Virus record (IMG/VR): IMGVR_UViG_3300044720_000021 | Coordinates: 1 to 64,000 of that record | Direction: 5' to 3' (one strand) | Source of the DNA: a virus | DNA length: 64,000 nt | Shown here: piece by piece, positions 16,600-26,018 of the stretch | Layout: every line of letters starts with the position of its first letter | How positions within the stretch are numbered: the first letter of the stretch is position 1 | Notes under the pieces: model-generated | Database searches by the model: none | What the model was told of the DNA's origin: nothing | Seen by the model: only the letters and a program-made list of their open reading frames with translations | Program-made: the position numbers and the translations under genes

Positions 16600-19500
16600 A
16601 TGGCGCGTAAGTCACTCAGGGAATACACTGCTCCCGATTTTCATGTCCACAGTGGTTACTCTCTGCTCGATGGGCAGGGGAGTCCGGTGGACATCGTTGC
16701 GCGAGCCATCGAACTCGGGTGGGGAGCCGCAGCGCTCACAGAGCACGGCTGGATGGGATCAGCGCCGGCCTTCTATCAGATGTGCCGCGCGAAGCAGTGG
16801 CCGAATGGAGATCCCAAGCGGCAGATCAAGCCGATCCTCGGGTGCGAGTTCTACGTCGTGCCTGATGAAATTCTCGGAGTCAACAACAAGGACACGCAGA
16901 AGTCGAGCCGTCACCTGACTGTGCTCGCGCTCACGAAGGAGGGCTATCAGAACCTCGTTGCGTGGCAGACCCTCTCGATGCAGCGTGAAAATTTCTATCA
17001 CCGTCCTCGTCTGAGCATCGAAGCGATGATCGAGAGCGCCCCGTGGCCGCTCCATCACAACGTCGTGCTCTCAGGTTGCATGGGTGGCGAGCTCTGCATG
17101 ACGCTCGCGCAGTGCAACGGCAATGGACTCAGTGCCGGCGTTGAATATGTGGACGCAATGAAAAGCGTGTTCCCGAACTTCTATGTGGAGATCCAAAATC
17201 ACAGTCACGAGTTCTTCTTCGGCAAAGGTTTTCAGTCATACGAGGAGATGTGCGTCAAGCAGGATGCGCTGAACATCGTCTTGCATGAGATCTCAGTCAG
17301 GTCGGGAACGCCCATCGTCCTGACCAACGACTCGCACTACCAGTCGAAGGAACAGCGCAAGGCACACATCGCAATGCTCGCCTCGAAGATGAATCGGTGG
17401 TCGAAGGGCGACACGCATCGCGACGAGAGCGACGAGCACAACGTCAAGGGATACGTTCGCGACTATGCCTACTGGCGGAATTTCATGATGCCGATGGAGG
17501 AGTTGGAGGTCAGGACTCCTCTTGCGGCCGGCGCGTGCAAGACGATCTTGGAAATCGTGGACGAGGTTGACATCAGGCTCGATCCTCTCGATGACTTTAG
17601 CTACTCCATCGCATTTTCAGGCTACGACGACACGACGCACGAGATCCGGGCTCGCTGCAAAAAGCGACTGCATGAACTGATGATCAAGCACGGTGGCGAC
17701 ATCGCAGTCGAGCGGTTCGAGCACGAGCTCCGCGCGATGGGGAATTTCAAGCACTACCTCCTGATGATGTCCGACTTCATCAAGTGGGCTGAGGATCAGG
17801 GCATCTACACCGAGGTCAGAGGATCTGCGAATGCGTCCATCCTCTGCTACTGCCTGAAAATTCACGACATCGATTCAATCCAATACAAGCTGACGTTCGA
17901 GCGGTTCGTCAACCCTGAGCGGAAGAAGATGCCGGACATCGACATCGACATCGAGGCCGACCGCTACCCGGACTTCATGAAATTCGTCCAGCAGTACGTC
18001 GAGGAGCGCGAAGGGCCGGATCAAATCGCGCTGATCTGCAACCTCGGCACGATGGCAAACCGTTCGACCTTCCGCATGGCCGCTGAGGCATACGGAATCG
18101 AAAAGGAAACCATCGATGAAATTGCAGACCTACTGCCGCAGATGATCGACTCGGGCATCGTGGAGGAGGGCGACGACGCCTACTCCGTGCTCAAGGACGA
18201 GTTCCCTGAGCTCTATGACGTTGCGCGCGGGATCTTCGACAGTCCCAAGAACGTCAGTCAGCACGCCTGCGGCTGGATTTTCGGTACGAAGGAGCGTCCG
18301 CTCAAGGACTGGATCCCGCTCTACCTGATCGCGTCGAGCGGAGCGATGGTGACGCAGTACGACTACAAGACCATCGAGAAGTTCGGGCTCACCAAGGGAG
18401 ATTTTCTTCGCCAGAAATATCTGGCCGTGATGAAAAGATGCGCCCAGATGTCGGGCATGACGATCGCTGATCTGAAGGAGATCCCTCTGGATGATCCGGC
18501 GACGATGCAGCGGATCCGCGATGGACGTACCGAGGGTGTTTTCACCCTTCAGGGAAAGACCAACCGCACAGGTGGGATGGAAGTCGAGCCTGAAAATGAG
18601 CACGGTGTCATCGCCTCGGTTGCCATCTATCGCCCGAGCCTGACGCGTCCCGGCTACCACAAGGTCTACAACAACCGTCGTCGTGGTGACGAGCATGTCA
18701 CCTACCCGCACGAGCTAGCGGAGAGCGTCCTGGGTGAGTCGTTCGGTCTGCCGATTTTTCAGGAGCAGATCCTCGATCTTGGTTACGCCATCGGGTTCGA
18801 CCACAACGACGCGCAGGAGCTCTTGGACGCGATCAAGCTGGCGAAGGGCATCGGTCGTGGTGCGAAGGAAGCGTTCGCAAAGATCAAGCCCAAGTTCATC
18901 GAAACCGCTAGTGAAAAGATGACCGTCAAGCAGGCGACGGAGATGTGGGACACGTACATGGAATCCTTCCAGGGCTACGGGTTCAACCGAGCCCACGCGA
19001 CGGGCTACGGGATCCGCGCCGACAGGGCCGCGTACCTGCTCGAACATCACACGCAGAACTTCTACGTCAGCTTGCTCGACGTGTACCCTGAAAAGCACAA
19101 GTATGTGGCGGGTGCAAGGTCGGAGGGGTTCCGGTTCCTCCCCCCGGACATCAATCAGTCATCGGCCGGCTTCACGAAGGGGACAGATGAAAACTCGATC
19201 CGTGTCGGTCTTGCCCGAATTCATGGTGTCGGGCCGGCGGCTCTCAAGTCTATCCTTGTTGGCCAGCCTTTTTCATCGCTTGACGATCTCAAAGAGCGAA
19301 CGCCGGGAACTTCGGTCAAGGTCACGACGATCAACAACCTCGCGGCAGCGGGAGCGCTCTCGTCTTTGGGTGTAGAGGCGACCGAAGATGACAGCGAGAT
19401 GTTGAAAATCCTCGGCTTCCTTTGCGACAGCCCGAAGGCGATGGAGGGCATCGAACCTGACAAGGGCGCAGTCAGGCGGTGGACGAGTGATCGAGGCTCG

Positions 19501-19947
19501 CATCACCTGGGGCTCTACCGGGGTGTCGAGATCACGGACTACAAAGAGAGCGTCAGTAAGCTGTTCTGGATCCCCGAGCTACCTGACGACGAGCTACTGA
19601 AAAAGAAGGCGAGCTCTTGGGCGCGAGTCAAGACGTGGCTCATGTTGGTGGTGGATGAAAATGGCATACCGTTTCACATCATGGTCAACGAGGACAGGAA
19701 GGAGGAAGTCGCCTACCTCGATTTCATCATCAAGAGGCACAAGGGCGCAGTCATCTGCTTCGACGGCTCGATCAAGAAGCCGTTCGACACAGACGGCCCG
19801 ATGGGGTTCCGCTTCTACGAGGTCACAGGTGCTAACCGTGACAATCCGCAGGTGTGGAGCCCAAATGAGGACGAGCGCATGACAAGGGGCTTCTGCCTCC
19901 TCAGCAAGAAGAAGCGACAAGCGCGAACCAAAACAACAGGAGGGTGA
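16600..19947 (+). CDS. DNA polymerase III alpha subunit (DnaE-like) with PHP domain
   Basis: 1115 residues, ATG behind GAGGAGC. The N-terminal PHP domain opens with DFHVHSGYSLLDG and AALTEHGWMG, including the HxH metal ligands. The polymerase core has KKMPDIDIDIEADRYPDF with the catalytic aspartates, and later RAHATGYGIRADRAAYL. The C-terminal part has LARIHGVGPAAL, a helix-hairpin-helix. This is a C-family replicative polymerase, acting with the DnaB-like helicase and primase. No separate proofreading subunit was recognised; the PHP domain may provide that activity. Confidence 0.93.
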   Translation: MARKSLREYTAPDFHVHSGYSLLDGQGSPVDIVARAIELGWGAAALTEHGWMGSAPAFYQMCRAKQWPNGDPKRQIKPILGCEFYVVPDEILGVNNKDTQKSSRHLTVLALTKEGYQNLVAWQTLSMQRENFYHRPRLSIEAMIESAPWPLHHNVVLSGCMGGELCMTLAQCNGNGLSAGVEYVDAMKSVFPNFYVEIQNHSHEFFFGKGFQSYEEMCVKQDALNIVLHEISVRSGTPIVLTNDSHYQSKEQRKAHIAMLASKMNRWSKGDTHRDESDEHNVKGYVRDYAYWRNFMMPMEELEVRTPLAAGACKTILEIVDEVDIRLDPLDDFSYSIAFSGYDDTTHEIRARCKKRLHELMIKHGGDIAVERFEHELRAMGNFKHYLLMMSDFIKWAEDQGIYTEVRGSANASILCYCLKIHDIDSIQYKLTFERFVNPERKKMPDIDIDIEADRYPDFMKFVQQYVEEREGPDQIALICNLGTMANRSTFRMAAEAYGIEKETIDEIADLLPQMIDSGIVEEGDDAYSVLKDEFPELYDVARGIFDSPKNVSQHACGWIFGTKERPLKDWIPLYLIASSGAMVTQYDYKTIEKFGLTKGDFLRQKYLAVMKRCAQMSGMTIADLKEIPLDDPATMQRIRDGRTEGVFTLQGKTNRTGGMEVEPENEHGVIASVAIYRPSLTRPGYHKVYNNRRRGDEHVTYPHELAESVLGESFGLPIFQEQILDLGYAIGFDHNDAQELLDAIKLAKGIGRGAKEAFAKIKPKFIETASEKMTVKQATEMWDTYMESFQGYGFNRAHATGYGIRADRAAYLLEHHTQNFYVSLLDVYPEKHKYVAGARSEGFRFLPPDINQSSAGFTKGTDENSIRVGLARIHGVGPAALKSILVGQPFSSLDDLKERTPGTSVKVTTINNLAAAGALSSLGVEATEDDSEMLKILGFLCDSPKAMEGIEPDKGAVRRWTSDRGSHHLGLYRGVEITDYKESVSKLFWIPELPDDELLKKKASSWARVKTWLMLVVDENGIPFHIMVNEDRKEEVAYLDFIIKRHKGAVICFDGSIKKPFDTDGPMGFRFYEVTGANRDNPQVWSPNEDERMTRGFCLLSKKKRQARTKTTGG

Positions 19948-19949
19948 AA

Positions 19950-20510
19950 ATGGCACCATTTCCACAGATCGATCACTACATGGGTCGCAAGATCGAAGCG
20001 ATCGAGGATCACGAGCTCGGGTGGGCGCTCCTTCTTGAAGGTGGCGTTCGCTTCGTGGTCACGGATTCGCTCGCAGAGCGGCCCTTGGAGGAGCACGTCG
20101 TCGGCAAGGCGCTTCAGCGGCAGGATCTCTCGGCGCACGGCACGACGCTGTGGTTCGGGACGGATGAAAACCGTCTCGCGATGAAGCTGATCCTGACGCC
20201 GAACAAGTACGCCGTCGCGGAGCCGAACTACGAGGGCGGTCTGCTTGTCAATCCTCAGCAGCCCGAGGAGTACGCGGACATTCAGACCGTGGAGCCTGTC
20301 GCTCCGGGCGAGCGCAGCGTGGAAGGCCCGGACGAGGAAGGCGTTGCGGAGCGCGAGCTACTTGACCCTCAGCTTGCAGAAGCCGACGCGGCCGGCGAGG
20401 CAGCAGAAGCAGAGCGGCCCGCTCGTGAGGCGGCGGAAGCAGCAGAGGCCGAACGACTCGCGCAGGAAGCCGCTGCGGGCGACGAAACGGATCCTAGGAC
20501 TGATTCCTAG
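19950..20510 (+). CDS. Hypothetical acidic protein
   Basis: 186 residues from ATG 19950 (AGGAGGG upstream; a TGAAAA site covers the spacer). The first ~100 residues are a mixed beta region (RKIEAIEDHELGWALLLEGG); the last ~80 are an Ala/Glu-rich helix (AEAERPAREAAEAAEAER). Immediately downstream of the polymerase, so possibly an accessory factor. No family recognised. Confidence 0.55.
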   Translation: MAPFPQIDHYMGRKIEAIEDHELGWALLLEGGVRFVVTDSLAERPLEEHVVGKALQRQDLSAHGTTLWFGTDENRLAMKLILTPNKYAVAEPNYEGGLLVNPQQPEEYADIQTVEPVAPGERSVEGPDEEGVAERELLDPQLAEADAAGEAAEAERPAREAAEAAEAERLAQEAAAGDETDPRTDS

Positions 20511-20807
20511 GTGGAGCGCTCTCAGGGGCGTAGAGGGCCGCTCAGTCGGCTGGCCGACCACTTCAGCATGGACTCGCTGCGAGCCCGTCAGCAGCGCGAC
20601 CATGACGCCGAGCAAGCGCTGAAGCGTCTACAGGCGCAGGTGGCTGAAAGGCAGAAGGGTGGCCCGAGGAAGAAAATCAGCACCACCCCGCGTAAGACGA
20701 AGGTGGTAATGAAACGTCGGGACAAGAAATCGAACAAACCGATTCGCAAGAACAAGACGCGGCGGCTTCGGTATCTAAAGGCTGAGAAGCAGAGAATCAA
20801 CAGATGA
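20511..20807 (+). CDS. Small basic protein
   Basis: 98 residues from GTG 20511, directly after the previous stop. Strongly Arg/Lys-rich (KKISTTPRKTKVVMKRRDKK, then RKNKTRRLRYLK), so probably nucleic-acid binding. Overlaps the RecA gene by four bases. Confidence 0.55.
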   Translation: MERSQGRRGPLSRLADHFSMDSLRARQQRDHDAEQALKRLQAQVAERQKGGPRKKISTTPRKTKVVMKRRDKKSNKPIRKNKTRRLRYLKAEKQRINR

Positions 20808-21874
20808 AAAGACGACCGCCCTCAGCAGCAGCACAGATCCGCGATGCGGTCAACACCGCGTTGAGTGCGGACGTGATCGGGCTCGCGTCCGACTCACGGT
20901 TCAAGGTCGAGAAGATCACGACTGGCAGCCTGACAATCGACAGGATCACAGGTGGTGGGCTTCCGCGTGGCCGGCACGTCGAGCTCTCTGGCGACTACGC
21001 CGCAGGGAAGTCCACCATCGCCTATCGAACGATGGCTCTCGCGCAGCAACGGGGAGAGTTGTGCGCACTCGCGGATCCCGAGAAGGTGTTCGAGGCAGAT
21101 TGGTTCCGTCAGCAAGGAGGCGATCCTGAAAATCTACTAATGATGCGACCGGATGAAGGGCAACACGCAGCAGAGCACCTGATCGAAGTGCTGATGCTGT
21201 TCGCTCGCGGCGGTGAGGGTCTGCCCAAGGTCAGCATCGTCACTATCGACTCGGTTGCATCTCTCCTGCCGGGAGAGGAACTGAAAAAGCAGCCGACCGA
21301 GGGTGAGGACAGAACGGCATCCCGAGCTCGGATGATGTCGCGTCTGCTTCGGCGGGTGACGACGGTGAATCAGGACACGCTTTTCATCTGGACGAATCAG
21401 ACCATCGACAAGGTGTCCGGTTACGGCGGCACGACGACGCCGGGAGGTCGGGCGCTCAAGTTCTATGCGTCGGTGCGGCTCGAACTGAAAAAGCTGGACA
21501 GGAAGAAAGCCGAGCGCAACATCGTGGTCAAGGGCAAGATGACGAAGAAGGAAGTTCCAGTCGGGCAGTGGGTTGCAGTCCGCGCTGAAAAGCAAAAGAC
21601 GGCAAGGCCCGAGATGGAGGGGACGTTCCTGTTCGACTTCGACCGCAAGTGCATCGATCGCGAGCGCGAGATCCTGTTCCTCGGGCTCCAAGACGGGCTG
21701 ATCGATCGGCGCGGTAACGTGTACCACTTCGAGGACTCAGACGGTCAGGCGTGGTCGGGCATGGAGACAGCGTTCGTCAACCTGCTCCGCGATACGCCAG
21801 AGATGGCCGATGAAATTGCCTGGGCAATCAATGCCAACACAATGATGATGGGAGGAGATGAAAATGGCTCGTGA
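20804..21874 (+). CDS. RecA-like recombinase
   Basis: 356 residues, ATG 20804. Walker A GDYAAGKST, Walker B VSIVTIDSVASLLP, the L1/L2 region LFIWTNQTIDKVSGYGGTT, and TTPGGRALKFYASVRLEL are all RecA hallmarks. It should form filaments on ssDNA and drive strand exchange for repair or recombination-dependent replication. Neighbours include a Cas4-like exonuclease and, further on, a RuvC-like resolvase, forming a near-complete recombination set. Confidence 0.9.
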   Translation: MKRRPPSAAAQIRDAVNTALSADVIGLASDSRFKVEKITTGSLTIDRITGGGLPRGRHVELSGDYAAGKSTIAYRTMALAQQRGELCALADPEKVFEADWFRQQGGDPENLLMMRPDEGQHAAEHLIEVLMLFARGGEGLPKVSIVTIDSVASLLPGEELKKQPTEGEDRTASRARMMSRLLRRVTTVNQDTLFIWTNQTIDKVSGYGGTTTPGGRALKFYASVRLELKKLDRKKAERNIVVKGKMTKKEVPVGQWVAVRAEKQKTARPEMEGTFLFDFDRKCIDREREILFLGLQDGLIDRRGNVYHFEDSDGQAWSGMETAFVNLLRDTPEMADEIAWAINANTMMMGGDENGS

Positions 21875-22085
21875 GCAGACATGCGACATCTGCAATAAAC
21901 CAGCAGAGCTCGCCGCCAAGCTGTATCTCGGGCCGCGCGGTAGAGGGAAGGACTTCTCCTCCTACACCGCACACCTTGACGTGGGGACGTGTTGCCTCGT
22001 GAGGGTGCAGGGCTTTGGCAAGTGGCAGAAGCGCCGGAAGATCAATCGTGAGAAGAAGCCGGTCGAGGAGCCGCAGGCAGCCTGA
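21864..22085 (+). CDS. Small zinc-knuckle protein
   Basis: 73 residues from ATG 21864 (GGGAGG upstream; ATG 21858 is too close), overlapping the end of RecA. It begins with CDICNKP and later has TCCLVR, a possible four-Cys zinc site. The C-terminal half is basic. Function unknown. Confidence 0.55.
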   Translation: MAREQTCDICNKPAELAAKLYLGPRGRGKDFSSYTAHLDVGTCCLVRVQGFGKWQKRRKINREKKPVEEPQAA

Positions 22086-22462
22086 TGGACACTCCGTGGT
22101 CACGCGCAAACTCGCAAAGAAAATCTGAGAGGCAAGAGCAGAGGATTGCGGCAAAGCCGGGTGGCAAGAAGCAAGTCAACTCGGGCCGGCACTGGCCGTA
22201 CAAGCGTGACAACAGGCTAAATGGGTTCCTCGTGGAAGCGAGGACGACCGACGCGGGCAGCTACCGCATCTCGAAAGAGGAGTATGAAAAGCTGATCAAC
22301 GACGCGATCTTGACCCCGCCAGGGCTCCTGCCTGGGATGGCCGTGGATCTCGGTGGGCTTGAGCTTTTCATCATTCGACAAGACGATCACGACTACCGCG
22401 AGAAGCTGATCGGGGATCTGATCGATGAAGTGAAAACACTGAAGGAGAAGGGTGGAAGCTGA
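22085..22462 (+). CDS. Hypothetical protein
   Basis: 125 residues, ATG overlapping the previous TGA by one base. Basic N-terminus (SQRKSERQEQRIAAKPGGKK), then a mixed fold ending in a Lys/Glu-rich helix. Part of the RecA-exonuclease run of coupled genes. No family recognised. Confidence 0.5.
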   Translation: MDTPWSRANSQRKSERQEQRIAAKPGGKKQVNSGRHWPYKRDNRLNGFLVEARTTDAGSYRISKEEYEKLINDAILTPPGLLPGMAVDLGGLELFIIRQDDHDYREKLIGDLIDEVKTLKEKGGS

Positions 22463-22760
22463 CGTTCTCATGTGCCCGCGATGCGGGAATGCTTACGGTA
22501 CCGAGGAGGCACAGGTGATCCCGGCCATCGCTGCGCTCGGCGGCAATGGCGTGGCGATTCCCGAGCGGTACTTGATTTTCTGTCGCGGGTGTGACGTGCC
22601 GTTCTACACGCCGACCAAAAGCGCTGAGGAGTTCACTCGCGTCGATGGTGGGTGGGAATGTTCTGAGTGCGGGGAACAGGCACGCGAGCACGCTGAGGCC
22701 AAAATGCCGCATGAGGGTAGCTTCGTCCGGCTCTGCGATGGACGGCTGGCGAAGTTGTAG
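22452..22760 (+). CDS. Zinc-ribbon protein
   Basis: 102 residues from GTG 22452. Three Cys pairs are visible: MCPRCGNAYG, FCRGCDVPF and ECSECGEQA, consistent with one or two zinc ribbons. Likely a nucleic-acid or protein adaptor. Overlaps both neighbours by a few bases. Confidence 0.6.
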   Translation: MEADVLMCPRCGNAYGTEEAQVIPAIAALGGNGVAIPERYLIFCRGCDVPFYTPTKSAEEFTRVDGGWECSECGEQAREHAEAKMPHEGSFVRLCDGRLAKL

Positions 22761-23740
22761 TGGCGCGCACGGCGCTTGAAAAGAGAATCGTGGAGGAGCG
22801 CCGCGCAAAGGGCGTCCTCGTGCCGCTGCTCGAAATGCTGCTAGAGCAGTACCAGTGCGTCGAGGACGAGGAAGATCAGTGGTTCATGATCGAGCTCATG
22901 AAGGCCCGCGCAAAGGAGCGGGAGAAGGGTGTCTTTTCACCTTCGATGCTTTCCTCGTGTCTGCGTCAGTCTTACTTCGCAAAGACACAGGTGGAGAAGC
23001 GGTTGCCGGCGATGCCGCGCACGAACGGCTACTTCGTGGACGGGGATTTTCGTCACTACAAGTGGCAGTTCCTTCTCTGGAAGCTGCACCGCGCCGGCAA
23101 GCTGATACTGCTCGGTTGCGAAGTCCGCGTCTATCACCCGAACGGCGACTTCGCTGGCACGATCGACGCGCTCGTGGAGATCGACGGCAAGCTGTACGTC
23201 GTGGACTTCAAGGGCATGAACGTCTCAGATTTTCAGAAGCTAGAGAGATACGGTACGCAGGTGAAGCACCGTGTTCAGATTGTGGGCTACGGATTGATTC
23301 TCGAACTCTCGCAGACCGCTGAGGGGTTCATGGGCACGTTCCTTGGTCTGAAAATCGAGGGCTGTCTGCTCGTCGGTGAGAACAAGGGAGGCCCGTCGCA
23401 GTCGGGCTCGCCGCTCGGGTTGCACGAGGACTTTGTTCCGATCCCAAGATACAAGAGCGAAGTGAAAAGACTGATGCACAAATTGAGGAGGTACGTCGAT
23501 GCCGAGGAAATCCCCGAGCCCGCCTGCACGAGCACGCGGATCAAGCAGTACCAAGAGTGCCCATTCAAGTACCGCTGCCGGGAGGAAGTCGAACGCATCC
23601 AGCGGGAGCGTGAAGGAACTGAAAATCGCAACTCCTCGGGGCCAAAAGTTGCAGTTTCTACGCGATCTACAACTGATCGTGCCGAGCGATCTGCCAGCGG
23701 ACGAAAGACGCGTGCCGCTCGACCTGACGGGGACGAGTAG
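22760..23740 (+). CDS. Cas4/RecB-like PD-(D/E)XK exonuclease with Fe-S cysteines
   Basis: 326 residues from GTG 22760. The nuclease core has GTIDALVEIDGKLYVVDFKG, i.e. D...(D)xK, preceded by FRHYKWQFLLWKLHRAG. One Cys near SSCLRQSYF and three in EPACTSTRIKQYQECPFKYRC match the Cas4/AddB-type iron-sulphur cluster. It probably resects DNA ends for RecA. The last ~43 residues overlap the next gene in another frame and look like low-constraint sequence. Confidence 0.8.
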   Translation: MARTALEKRIVEERRAKGVLVPLLEMLLEQYQCVEDEEDQWFMIELMKARAKEREKGVFSPSMLSSCLRQSYFAKTQVEKRLPAMPRTNGYFVDGDFRHYKWQFLLWKLHRAGKLILLGCEVRVYHPNGDFAGTIDALVEIDGKLYVVDFKGMNVSDFQKLERYGTQVKHRVQIVGYGLILELSQTAEGFMGTFLGLKIEGCLLVGENKGGPSQSGSPLGLHEDFVPIPRYKSEVKRLMHKLRRYVDAEEIPEPACTSTRIKQYQECPFKYRCREEVERIQREREGTENRNSSGPKVAVSTRSTTDRAERSASGRKTRAARPDGDE

Positions 23741-24089
23741 CGCAGCCGTAGGACACATTCACAACGAATTTTCAGTACGCCTCGGGTATGCGATCACTAA
23801 CGCCTCGATCTTCGAGGGCCACCTGATCGAGTTGCGCCGCGCGAGCAAGCTATTGCGCGCGAACTACACGCTGCACCATCAGGGATCCGGTGACAAGAAG
23901 TACGAACTCGATGCGGCCATGATGACCGACAAGGACATCAAGGAGGTCGAGGACGAGATCGCGTTGGAGGAGATGAAGCTGACGATCTTGAACGGGGTCA
24001 TTGGCGGCTACATGAAAATCGTTGAGGGCGCTAGCCGTGAGATCAGCCGGCGCGAGAACGAGGGGAAACGTGGTGGGGGCTACGTTTGA
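23610..24089 (+). CDS. Hypothetical helical protein
   Basis: 159 residues from GTG 23610 (GCGGGAG upstream), overlapping the nuclease gene by 131 bases in another frame. Mostly helical: IFEGHLIELRRASKLLRANYT, then DKDIKEVEDEIALEEMKLTI and a C-terminal SREISRRENEGKRGG. The stop TGA forms part of the -35 box of the next promoter. Function unknown. Confidence 0.55.
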   Translation: MKELKIATPRGQKLQFLRDLQLIVPSDLPADERRVPLDLTGTSSAAVGHIHNEFSVRLGYAITNASIFEGHLIELRRASKLLRANYTLHHQGSGDKKYELDAAMMTDKDIKEVEDEIALEEMKLTILNGVIGGYMKIVEGASREISRRENEGKRGGGYV

Positions 24090-24114
24090 CATAAATCCAC
24101 CTAGGGTGTAGACT
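24086..24114 (+). promoter_or_regulatory. Promoter P1 with CACCTAGGGTG operator
   Basis: TTGACA (24086-24091), 17-bp spacer, TAGACT (24109-24114). The spacer holds AAATCCACCTAGGGTG, a near-palindrome shared with promoters at 27610 and 30779. The TGA of TTGACA is the stop codon of the upstream gene. A repressor or activator binding the spacer is likely. Confidence 0.75.
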
Positions 24115-24148
24115 TCCCTGGAATCGTCACTGACAGGGGAGGTAACTG

Positions 24149-24313
24149 ATGCTCGAACCGATCGTGAACGCGGATCCCGGCGACGAGATAGACGTGAACA
24201 AGGATTGCACCGCGAGTCCCAAGTGCTTCGGCTGTGACGGACGCGAGGGATGCACACACGTCGAAGTCATCCATCTGTCGCTCGACAATTACATGAGCAA
24301 CGGGGGTCGCTGA
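24149..24313 (+). CDS. Small Cys-rich protein
   Basis: 54 residues from ATG 24149, behind GGGGAGGTAAC. Contains CTASPKCFGCDGREGC followed by THVEVIH, a likely zinc site. First gene after promoter P1; overlaps the next gene by one base. Confidence 0.55.
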   Translation: MLEPIVNADPGDEIDVNKDCTASPKCFGCDGREGCTHVEVIHLSLDNYMSNGGR

Positions 24314-24648
24314 TGGCGTCCGCGAAAGAACGCAAGGAACGTCAGCCCGAGCCCGAGGCAAAGCCGGGTCGATCAGGGAGGGTGAAGATCTACACCATCA
24401 GAGGCACCAAGGGTGAAAAGCAGAAGCGACAAGCCATCAACAAGGCGTTCCTTCCTGCGATGGGCAAGAGTGAAGGACTGTCGGCAGAGGCTCGCTTCGA
24501 CATGCTGAAGCCCAGGGAGGTACACCCCTTGGAATGGTTCCGGCTTTTCACTCCGAACGAGGAACTGTGGGAGGCGATTCGCGAGGAGGCAATCGCAGCA
24601 GTCCAGAGCGGGGAGATGGAAAAGTACGATGGCCCGGTGGGACGGTAG
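24313..24648 (+). CDS. Hypothetical basic protein
   Basis: 111 residues from ATG 24313. N-terminus is disordered and charged (KERKERQPEPEAKPGRSG); the middle has KQKRQAINKAFLPAMGKSEG and the end a helical WEAIREEAIAAVQSGEMEKY. In the P1 operon. Unknown function. Confidence 0.5.
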   Translation: MASAKERKERQPEPEAKPGRSGRVKIYTIRGTKGEKQKRQAINKAFLPAMGKSEGLSAEARFDMLKPREVHPLEWFRLFTPNEELWEAIREEAIAAVQSGEMEKYDGPVGR

Positions 24649-24850
24649 CTTCCTCGTCCATGCGACGGTCAACCTCACCCTTCAGCGCACGCTGCACGAG
24701 GAGTCAGACGACGTGCTGATCAACTTCGACGCCTACGTGCCGGCGCTCAATCACGGGCTCCGTGAAATCCTGGACGACGGCCCGATCTACATGCACATGC
24801 CCGCAACGCCACCGCTATGCGCATCCTGCCGAGAGGAGACTGAAAAATGA
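24629..24850 (+). CDS. Hypothetical protein
   Basis: 73 residues, ATG 24629, overlapping the previous gene by 20 bases. Ends in PPLCASCREE, a CxxC motif seen also at the end of several neighbours (25019, 25542). No family recognised. Confidence 0.5.
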   Translation: MARWDGSFLVHATVNLTLQRTLHEESDDVLINFDAYVPALNHGLREILDDGPIYMHMPATPPLCASCREETEK

Positions 24851-25029
24851 TCATCTCTGAAAAGACAATGGATCTAGGTGAGGGTCGTTCTGTGACGCTC
24901 GCTTTGCACGAAGGAGGAGTTTTCACTATCGCGCTTGAGGATCCCATCTCGGTAGCTGTTACCGAGATCAGCCGCGAGCTCTTGCAGGAGTTCATCGACA
25001 CAGGAAGTCTGATGCTCGATGCCGCGTAA
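24847..25029 (+). CDS. Hypothetical protein
   Basis: 60 residues, ATG 24847, ATGA overlap. Beta-rich (GEGRSVTLALHEGGVFTIAL) with a short C-terminal helix (SRELLQEFIDTG). Unknown function. Confidence 0.5.
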   Translation: MIISEKTMDLGEGRSVTLALHEGGVFTIALEDPISVAVTEISRELLQEFIDTGSLMLDAA

Positions 25030-25417
25030 GACCGCCATCCAGAACGACGCAAACGTAGTGGAGGCGCTAGGGGAGTGGAAGGCGCTGACTGAGGTTCGGT
25101 ACGAGCTCGCAAAGGAGGCATACGATTTTCAGGACGACGAGACGAAGGCTCTCCTCGACCGGATCGTGAATCGTCTCCGTGTCGGCGCGAGCGGGTACAT
25201 CACCGTTCGAGTCAACGGCAAGCACGGATCCACGGTGCCCGTCAAGATCGAGCAGCAGTACCTCGACTTCAATCTCCTCTACGTGGCAACTGAAATTCTG
25301 AAGGATCTTGCCCTGTTCGACATCAGAGTCGGCACCTACGAGATCCCGCCGTCGCACTGCGTTCTCTGTGCGGCCGAGATCGTCAAGGAACAGCCGAAGA
25401 AGCGGAGGCGCGTATGA
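25019..25417 (+). CDS. Hypothetical protein with C-terminal CxxC
   Basis: 132 residues, ATG 25019; the upstream stop TAA lies inside the first codons (ATGCCGCGTAAG). A helical first half (EWKALTEVRYELAKEAYDF), a strand IVNRLRVGASGYITVRV, and a C-terminal SHCVLCAAEIVKEQ. Unknown function. Confidence 0.5.
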   Translation: MPRKTAIQNDANVVEALGEWKALTEVRYELAKEAYDFQDDETKALLDRIVNRLRVGASGYITVRVNGKHGSTVPVKIEQQYLDFNLLYVATEILKDLALFDIRVGTYEIPPSHCVLCAAEIVKEQPKKRRRV

Positions 25418-25542
25418 GATTGTCATTCATTACTTGTGCGTCTACGGTCGGGTTCGCCTACCTGATCAACGGCTGGCCCGCAGTTGCCGGTTGGTGCATC
25501 GGCGCGCTTGCCGGCTTCTGCTTCTGCGCGAGGATGGTCTGA
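25414..25542 (+). CDS. Tiny membrane protein
   Basis: 42 residues, ATG 25414 with ATGA overlap. Almost entirely hydrophobic (CASTVGFAYLING, then AVAGWCIGALAGFCFCA), so one or two membrane spans. It carries a TGACAATC-type site at its start. Confidence 0.5.
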   Translation: MRLSFITCASTVGFAYLINGWPAVAGWCIGALAGFCFCARMV

Positions 25543-26018
25543 TGCGAAAGGGAATGAAAACCTCAACTGTCCTCGTGGCCACGCCGCCTTCGGTGTGGGC
25601 TCCCGCATTCAAGTGGCTCGAAAAGTGGACGCTCGATACCACGCAGTCCGTTCACGGTTCGACAGTTCGTTGCAAGCTGTGTGAACTTTTCATCCCGTTC
25701 AACCCAACGGCGCGCGAGGCTCACTTGCACACGCACGTCGAAGAACTGTGGGCGTTCACCGGCAAGACCATCACGGGTGCTGACTTCTTCGACGTGCCGG
25801 ACGCGGAGCTCAGGCAACTCCTCTACGACACGCTGATGAAAACACATGACGCACTGGATGATCGTCTTGTTCACCTGAAGGGGCTCGAACGTTCCCGCGA
25901 GCTCAAACTGGTCGCGAACGAGTTGATCGGTGAGATGAAAAACGCACACGTCAAGATCGGAGAGCACGAGTTCGACGCGCCGATGTGTGCCGGCTGCATT
26001 GCGGAGATCGCTGCATGA
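25542..26018 (+). CDS. C2H2 zinc-finger-like protein
   Basis: 158 residues, ATG 25542. RCKLCELFIPFNPTAREAHLH then THVEE gives a C-x2-C...H-x3-H finger near residues 43-68. A long helix follows, and the end has APMCAGCIAEIAA. Possibly a nucleic-acid-binding regulator; no family recognised. Confidence 0.55.
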   Translation: MRKGMKTSTVLVATPPSVWAPAFKWLEKWTLDTTQSVHGSTVRCKLCELFIPFNPTAREAHLHTHVEELWAFTGKTITGADFFDVPDAELRQLLYDTLMKTHDALDDRLVHLKGLERSRELKLVANELIGEMKNAHVKIGEHEFDAPMCAGCIAEIAA